Shown piece after piece: positions 60,752 to 64,000 of a stretch of 64,000 bases of DNA (positions are counted from its first letter, which is position 1; the number at the start of each line of letters is the position of its first letter). Source of the stretch: Burkholderia sp. OK233 (GTDB lineage: Bacteria > Pseudomonadota > Gammaproteobacteria > Burkholderiales > Burkholderiaceae); the NCBI RefSeq assembly GCF_900230185.1, contig NZ_OCSR01000001.1, forward strand, positions 5,146,001 to 5,210,000. The letters run 5' to 3'. Position numbers and translations under genes: made by a program. A model generated the notes under the pieces. The model ran no database searches. It saw only the letters and a list, made by a program, of their open reading frames with translations, and was not told the origin of the DNA.

Positions 60752-60853
60752 CTACATGTTGCGGATACGGATATAGCGCTTGATGTCCTTCATATTCGCG
60801 ATCACGCCGAGCACCAACGCCGGCAACAAGAGGTACTTCAGAAAGCCTTTCAT
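60752..60853 (-). CDS. 33-residue small membrane protein (DUF6893-like)
   Basis: A 33-residue protein: MKGFLKYLLLPALVLGVIAN forms one membrane helix, followed by a basic tail (KDIKRYIRIRNM). GGGAGG lies 4 bases before the ATG, an excellent RBS. It sits between the maturation protease and hypF in the same direction. The sequence resembles the small DUF6893 proteins found in hydrogenase clusters of actinobacteria; its role is unknown. Confidence 0.75.
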   Translation of the reverse strand: MKGFLKYLLLPALVLGVIANMKDIKRYIRIRNM

Positions 60854-60959
60854 GACGCCTCCCACTTCAGTTATTTCGCACCGTATCCGTGCCGATCCAC
60901 CGCTTAAGCGCTCAGGAAGCGCGTATGAACGGCCACTCAACCGCCTGGCTGCCGCTCGC

Positions 60960-61511
60960 TCAAGCGGCCCGTGCGGGCAATCGCTCCATCCTTGCCATCA
61001 CAAGCGTCACAGCGAGTTCGGCCGCCTGCTCGACCACCGCAGCCAGCGTGTCGCTCAACCCCATCCTTCCTTCCTCGCCATGCTCGAACCCGAAGTCTTG
61101 CGGCTCGCAACCGAGCACAACAATGTCCTTGCAGCCACCGCCCAGCATCCGCACCGTTTGCAGCACTTTGGCCGGATCCATTTCGTGCGGCGACATCAGG
61201 ATCGGCGCCGCATACGGATCACCCGGATCATCGCCGATGGCATCGTCGACAGACGGCTCGATCACATACAGCGTGCCCGGCGCACCGCCGCGCTGCGTCG
61301 CATCGATCAGAATCGCGCTGTCCACGCCGTCGAGCAGCGCATAGCAGAGATCGATGCCGCGAATACCGAAGTCCGCCACGCTCACGCCGTCAGCGAACGC
61401 CGGCAACTCACCGGTCGCCAGTTTCTCCCGCAGACGGCGCACGACTTCGACGCCGAAGCCATCGTCGCCGAGAAACACATTGCCGATGCCCGCCACCAGA
61501 ATCGCGCTCAT
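60960..61511 (-). CDS. Hydrogenase maturation protease (HyaD/HoxM type)
   Basis: A 183-residue endopeptidase that trims the C-terminus of the hydrogenase large subunit after nickel insertion. The start MSAILVAGIGNVFLGDDGFG and V-E-V carry the conserved metal-sensing Glu/Asp; DFGIRGIDLCYALLDG and LMSPHEMDPAKVL provide the other Asp and the His. Its start overlaps the upstream 482-residue gene by 4 bases. It implies a nickel-iron large subunit encoded nearby, expected beyond the right edge. Confidence 0.92.
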   Translation of the reverse strand: MSAILVAGIGNVFLGDDGFGVEVVRRLREKLATGELPAFADGVSVADFGIRGIDLCYALLDGVDSAILIDATQRGGAPGTLYVIEPSVDDAIGDDPGDPYAAPILMSPHEMDPAKVLQTVRMLGGGCKDIVVLGCEPQDFGFEHGEEGRMGLSDTLAAVVEQAAELAVTLVMARMERLPARAA

Positions 61512-62956
61512 GCATGCCCTCCTTTACGGCTGGAGTGACTCGACGAGCCGAATGGCCTGGACGGGCTGGCCCCATTGACCAGCGGCTCGATCTCGTCCGG
61601 GCCGAAGAAGAAGCGATGGCCGGGCATGCGCTGCAGGCCGAAGTCTTTGCCGGGGTCGTCGTCGACCGTCACGGCAACGTGCACGTGATCGTCGAAATCG
61701 CGCTCAATCGATTCAATCGTGGCAACCATGCCGCTCAGCGCAATATCGAAGATGTCCGCGCGACCGCGTGGGCGCAAGCGCACCTGATCGCCGATCCGAA
61801 TCTCGACGCCCGCCACCCGCACACAAGCGAGATGTGGCCGCGCGTCGAGCTCCGCCCATGGCGACACCGGCATGGCGGGCGTTTCCAGCGGTGAAAATCC
61901 GCCGACACTTGCCCCGTCGAGTGCGCGCACCTGGCGCAACGTTCCATGCAGCTTCTCCATCTGCTCGGCACCGAGACTTTCGGTTCGTGCAAGCAACGCA
62001 CGCGCGCGCTCGTCCGTGGCGATCATTTCGCGCTTTTCGTCGTCGGTCATGGTGAGAATGCGCAGCGTGAGGATTTCGTCGATCTCCGTGGAGTCGAATA
62101 GATCGCCCGCACTTTCAGGCGCAATCTGCGGGAAGTCGTAGAGAATGATCGGCGAGGCGAGCATCGTGTCGGGCTGTTGTTCGTCACCCACGAGAACTGG
62201 CCACACGCCGATATTGCGGCTCGCAGCGGCCGCCGCGGCCAGCTCCGTGGGCGGATCGATAGAAGAAATCCACGTGCCGCCCTCGATGGTCAGGACCGTA
62301 TGACAGGACACCAGCGCGTATAGCGAAGCCGCATCGCGTTTCAAGCCATGGGCATTGTCGAGCGGTGTCTCGTTGACGATGCGCACCTTCAAACGATAAA
62401 CCCCGGCTGCCACGCTCGCGGCGCTCAATTCGACGTGTCCGTGTAGCGAAGCGCGGATACGGCGCAGTGCGCCACGCAGCGTGCCTTGCCTGTCAGCGAG
62501 CGGTTCGAGTTCGCTGGCGGCGTTGAACGAAAACGCGATCTGCAGTGGTGCGTCAAGCAGTTCGCCGATCACCAGAACCGGTACGGCGATGTGCCGCTCG
62601 GCCGCTTCCTGCCATGGGGTGTAGCGCCGCTCGTCGATATCGAGCACGGGCACCGTGCGCCAGGCCGGCTCACCCGACTCCGGCCGCGCGGCGGAACCCT
62701 CGTCCACGTCGAGCACGATTCGCTCGATCACCTGCAGAAAACCGGGCCGCACGGCCACGCGGGTGCGCTTGTCGCCGCGCAGCAGACACTCGGTCTGCGT
62801 CACCCACGGATCGCTACCCGACGCCTCGGCATAGTCGCGCGGATACACGCCGCCGAAGGTCCAGCGTTGCCGGTTCTTCACCGAGGTCGGCCGGTACGGA
62901 TACAGCATGTAGCCTTCGTACAGCACCGCCTGAACCACACTCTCGACCGCATTCAC
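61508..62956 (-). CDS. Conserved hypothetical protein of the hydrogenase operon (482 aa)
   Basis: A 482-residue soluble protein of unknown function. It opens MNAVESVVQAVLYEGYMLYP with YRPTSVKNRQRWTFGGVYPR, has a beta-rich middle (residues 80-240) and a C-terminal region GDQVRLRPRGRADIFDIALS followed by VHVAVTVDDDPGKDFG and HRFFFGPDEIEPL. No catalytic motif is recognised. It overlaps neighbours by 4 bases on both sides, so it is translated with them, and genes like it accompany group 1h hydrogenases. A role in assembly is inferred. Confidence 0.85.
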   Translation of the reverse strand: MNAVESVVQAVLYEGYMLYPYRPTSVKNRQRWTFGGVYPRDYAEASGSDPWVTQTECLLRGDKRTRVAVRPGFLQVIERIVLDVDEGSAARPESGEPAWRTVPVLDIDERRYTPWQEAAERHIAVPVLVIGELLDAPLQIAFSFNAASELEPLADRQGTLRGALRRIRASLHGHVELSAASVAAGVYRLKVRIVNETPLDNAHGLKRDAASLYALVSCHTVLTIEGGTWISSIDPPTELAAAAAASRNIGVWPVLVGDEQQPDTMLASPIILYDFPQIAPESAGDLFDSTEIDEILTLRILTMTDDEKREMIATDERARALLARTESLGAEQMEKLHGTLRQVRALDGASVGGFSPLETPAMPVSPWAELDARPHLACVRVAGVEIRIGDQVRLRPRGRADIFDIALSGMVATIESIERDFDDHVHVAVTVDDDPGKDFGLQRMPGHRFFFGPDEIEPLVNGASPSRPFGSSSHSSRKGGHA

Positions 62957-63600
62957 GATATGTCCTCCTCGACGCCGTCAAGCAGGCTCGACACCGCCTG
63001 CTCCCAGCTCGTGAGACCCCGCCTGCTTTTGTAACGCGAGAGGCGATCGAACACATCCCGATGCAAACACAGCCAGGCGCCGTTCGGGTAGTAGCGGGTC
63101 ATCATGTCGCGCCATAGCGCAACGGGTAGCCGGTACGCCGCTTCCTTGTGCCAGGGAATCGGCGCGGCCTGCAACGCGCCGTCGTCTTCGCGATAGAACA
63201 CCGTGCCGCTGAATTGCAGCATCAGCGGAATCTCGCCTTCTTCCAGGCCGTGAAAATATTTGGTTGCGGCCACGTTGAAGTCGTAGCTGCATGGCACCGG
63301 CAAATCCAGCGTGCATTCGCCGGTAAACGGTGGTGCGATCGCTGACGTATGCGTCCATAGCAGCGTACGTAGTGTCTCGCCCCAACGTGGCGGCGAGCCG
63401 AACAGATCCTCGAGTCCGTACTGCTCGGCGGGCGCGTAGCGGCGCTTCGTCGCTTCGATCTGGATCTGGCATTGCAACGTGATGCTGGCGATCTCTTCCA
63501 GCACCGGCGTATTGGTAACGCGCAGCCTGAACGTCAGCAACGGCGCTGCGGCGAATGGCACGACTTCCGCCGACTCGACAGTGAACCCGATGTCAGGCAT
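62953..63600 (-). CDS. DUF6084-type protein
   Basis: A 215-residue protein starting MPDIGFTVESAEVVPFAAAP. It has an N-terminal beta-sandwich-like part (LLTFRLRVTNTPVLEEIASI; TLQCQIQIEATKRRYAPAEQ) and a C-terminal MTRYYPNGAWLCLHRDVFDR segment, matching the DUF6084 proteins of hydrogenase operons. The ATG at 63600 overlaps the end of the DUF5947 gene by 8 bases; a 9-residue longer start is unlikely. Function unknown. Confidence 0.82.
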   Translation of the reverse strand: MPDIGFTVESAEVVPFAAAPLLTFRLRVTNTPVLEEIASITLQCQIQIEATKRRYAPAEQYGLEDLFGSPPRWGETLRTLLWTHTSAIAPPFTGECTLDLPVPCSYDFNVAATKYFHGLEEGEIPLMLQFSGTVFYREDDGALQAAPIPWHKEAAYRLPVALWRDMMTRYYPNGAWLCLHRDVFDRLSRYKSRRGLTSWEQAVSSLLDGVEEDIS

Positions 63601-64000
63601 GGAGCAAGCCCTCCGGCACCCGGCCATGCGTCTTCAGCGCGGCGAAGAACCGATGAATCGAATCCCACGCCTCCCTGCCGCCAGACAGTCCGCGCCATCG
63701 CGCGCGAATCACGCCGGTTAGCGCGTAACACTGGTCGATCGGCACACGGTAATAATCGCGCGCGCCTTCGCTGCGGTTGACCAGCAGCGCTTCGACGTCG
63801 GGTTGCAGTTGCGCGAGCAACGGATTCTCCGTGACCAGTTCGTCCCAAGCTTGCAATTCCAGTAGCGATTGCGTGCCGCCGGCCGGTCCGGGATATAGCG
63901 CCACGACGCGTTGCGCCGCGCTGTCATGAAAGAAGAAAGCGATATCGATGGGAATCGCCAGCGCGTCCCATTGCGCATCGCTCATGCGAAATCCGTCGAG
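63593..64000 (-). CDS. DUF5947-type protein, C-terminal part (gene runs off the window)
   Basis: The minus-strand frame is open to the edge of the window; 135 codons are visible. WDALAIPIDIAFFFHDSAAQ, VVALYPGPAGGTQSLLELQA and a C-terminal YYRVPIDQCYALTGVIRARW match the end of DUF5947 proteins (about 200-230 residues). The missing N-terminal part is expected to carry a cysteine-rich site. An internal ATG at 63985 exists, but residues LDGFR before it read as part of the domain. It is the most upstream gene visible of the hydrogenase operon. Confidence 0.78.
   Translation of the reverse strand, partial: LDGFRMSDAQWDALAIPIDIAFFFHDSAAQRVVALYPGPAGGTQSLLELQAWDELVTENPLLAQLQPDVEALLVNRSEGARDYYRVPIDQCYALTGVIRARWRGLSGGREAWDSIHRFFAALKTHGRVPEGLLHA

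Noticed and set aside
1..64000. tRNA, rRNA genes, CRISPR arrays, prophage or integrative-element ends
   Set aside because: None was seen: no cloverleaf-like sequence, no regular spaced repeats, no integrase, and only one IS element.

Overview
The window is high-GC DNA from a plant- or soil-associated betaproteobacterium of the Burkholderia/Paraburkholderia type. The reasons are the Burkholderia-style OmpC-like porin, the density of LysR regulators and MHS-family transporters, a DUF2760/double-Hsp70 operon, and gene sets for auxin catabolism, phosphonate use and a group 1h-type [NiFe]-hydrogenase. Nearly every base is covered by ordinary chromosomal genes. I see no rRNA, tRNA, CRISPR array or prophage, and one complete insertion sequence.

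Layout. 1-7.4 kb: end of a DUF917 gene, an Asp/Glu-type racemase, an IclR regulator, and a divergent amino-acid ABC transporter with an FAD amine/amino-acid oxidase. 7.4-8.3 kb: a compact histidyl-tRNA-synthetase-like gene that appears frameshifted, preceded by what reads as a complete histidine attenuator (His-codon leader peptide, mutually exclusive stems, T-tailed terminator). 8.3-18.2 kb: NADP oxidoreductase with divergent LysR, a DUF2760-Hsp70-Hsp70 operon, a small secreted protein, a diguanylate cyclase and a phosphodiesterase. 18.5-19.7 kb: a toxin-antitoxin islet (XRE, SymE, HicB and a gene remnant). 19.8-22.9 kb: 2-aminoethylphosphonate degradation (phnX, phnW) with a divergent LysR. 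23-29.6 kb: SDR, acetylpolyamine amidohydrolase with an MHS transporter and LysR, and a TauE/SafE permease with LysR.

29.8-50.5 kb is an auxin (indole-3-acetic acid, IAA) catabolic island. It holds an iacF-like reductase, catC, catA and catB with catR, a LysR gene, iacC and iacD with a tandem tautomerase and an MHS transporter, a cytoplasmic sensor kinase, iacA-iacB-iacI-iacH-iacE, a FixJ-type response regulator, iacG, and a further LysR/MHS/amidase unit followed by a porin. The iac enzymes should take IAA to catechol, and CatA, CatB and CatC carry catechol to beta-ketoadipate enol-lactone. The later beta-ketoadipate steps are not in the window.

51.8-53.4 kb: an IS110-family element inserted at a CT core in one arm of a 219-bp near-perfect palindrome that lay between two convergent genes. 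Its left end contains a hairpin whose internal-loop strands match the two sides of the insertion site, as expected for a bridge RNA. 53.4-64 kb: a long minus-strand [NiFe]-hydrogenase maturation operon (DUF5947, DUF6084, a 482-aa unknown, maturation protease, a 33-aa protein, hypF, hypC, a SIS-domain gene, hypD, hypE, hypA, hypB). The hydrogenase subunits are expected just beyond the right edge.
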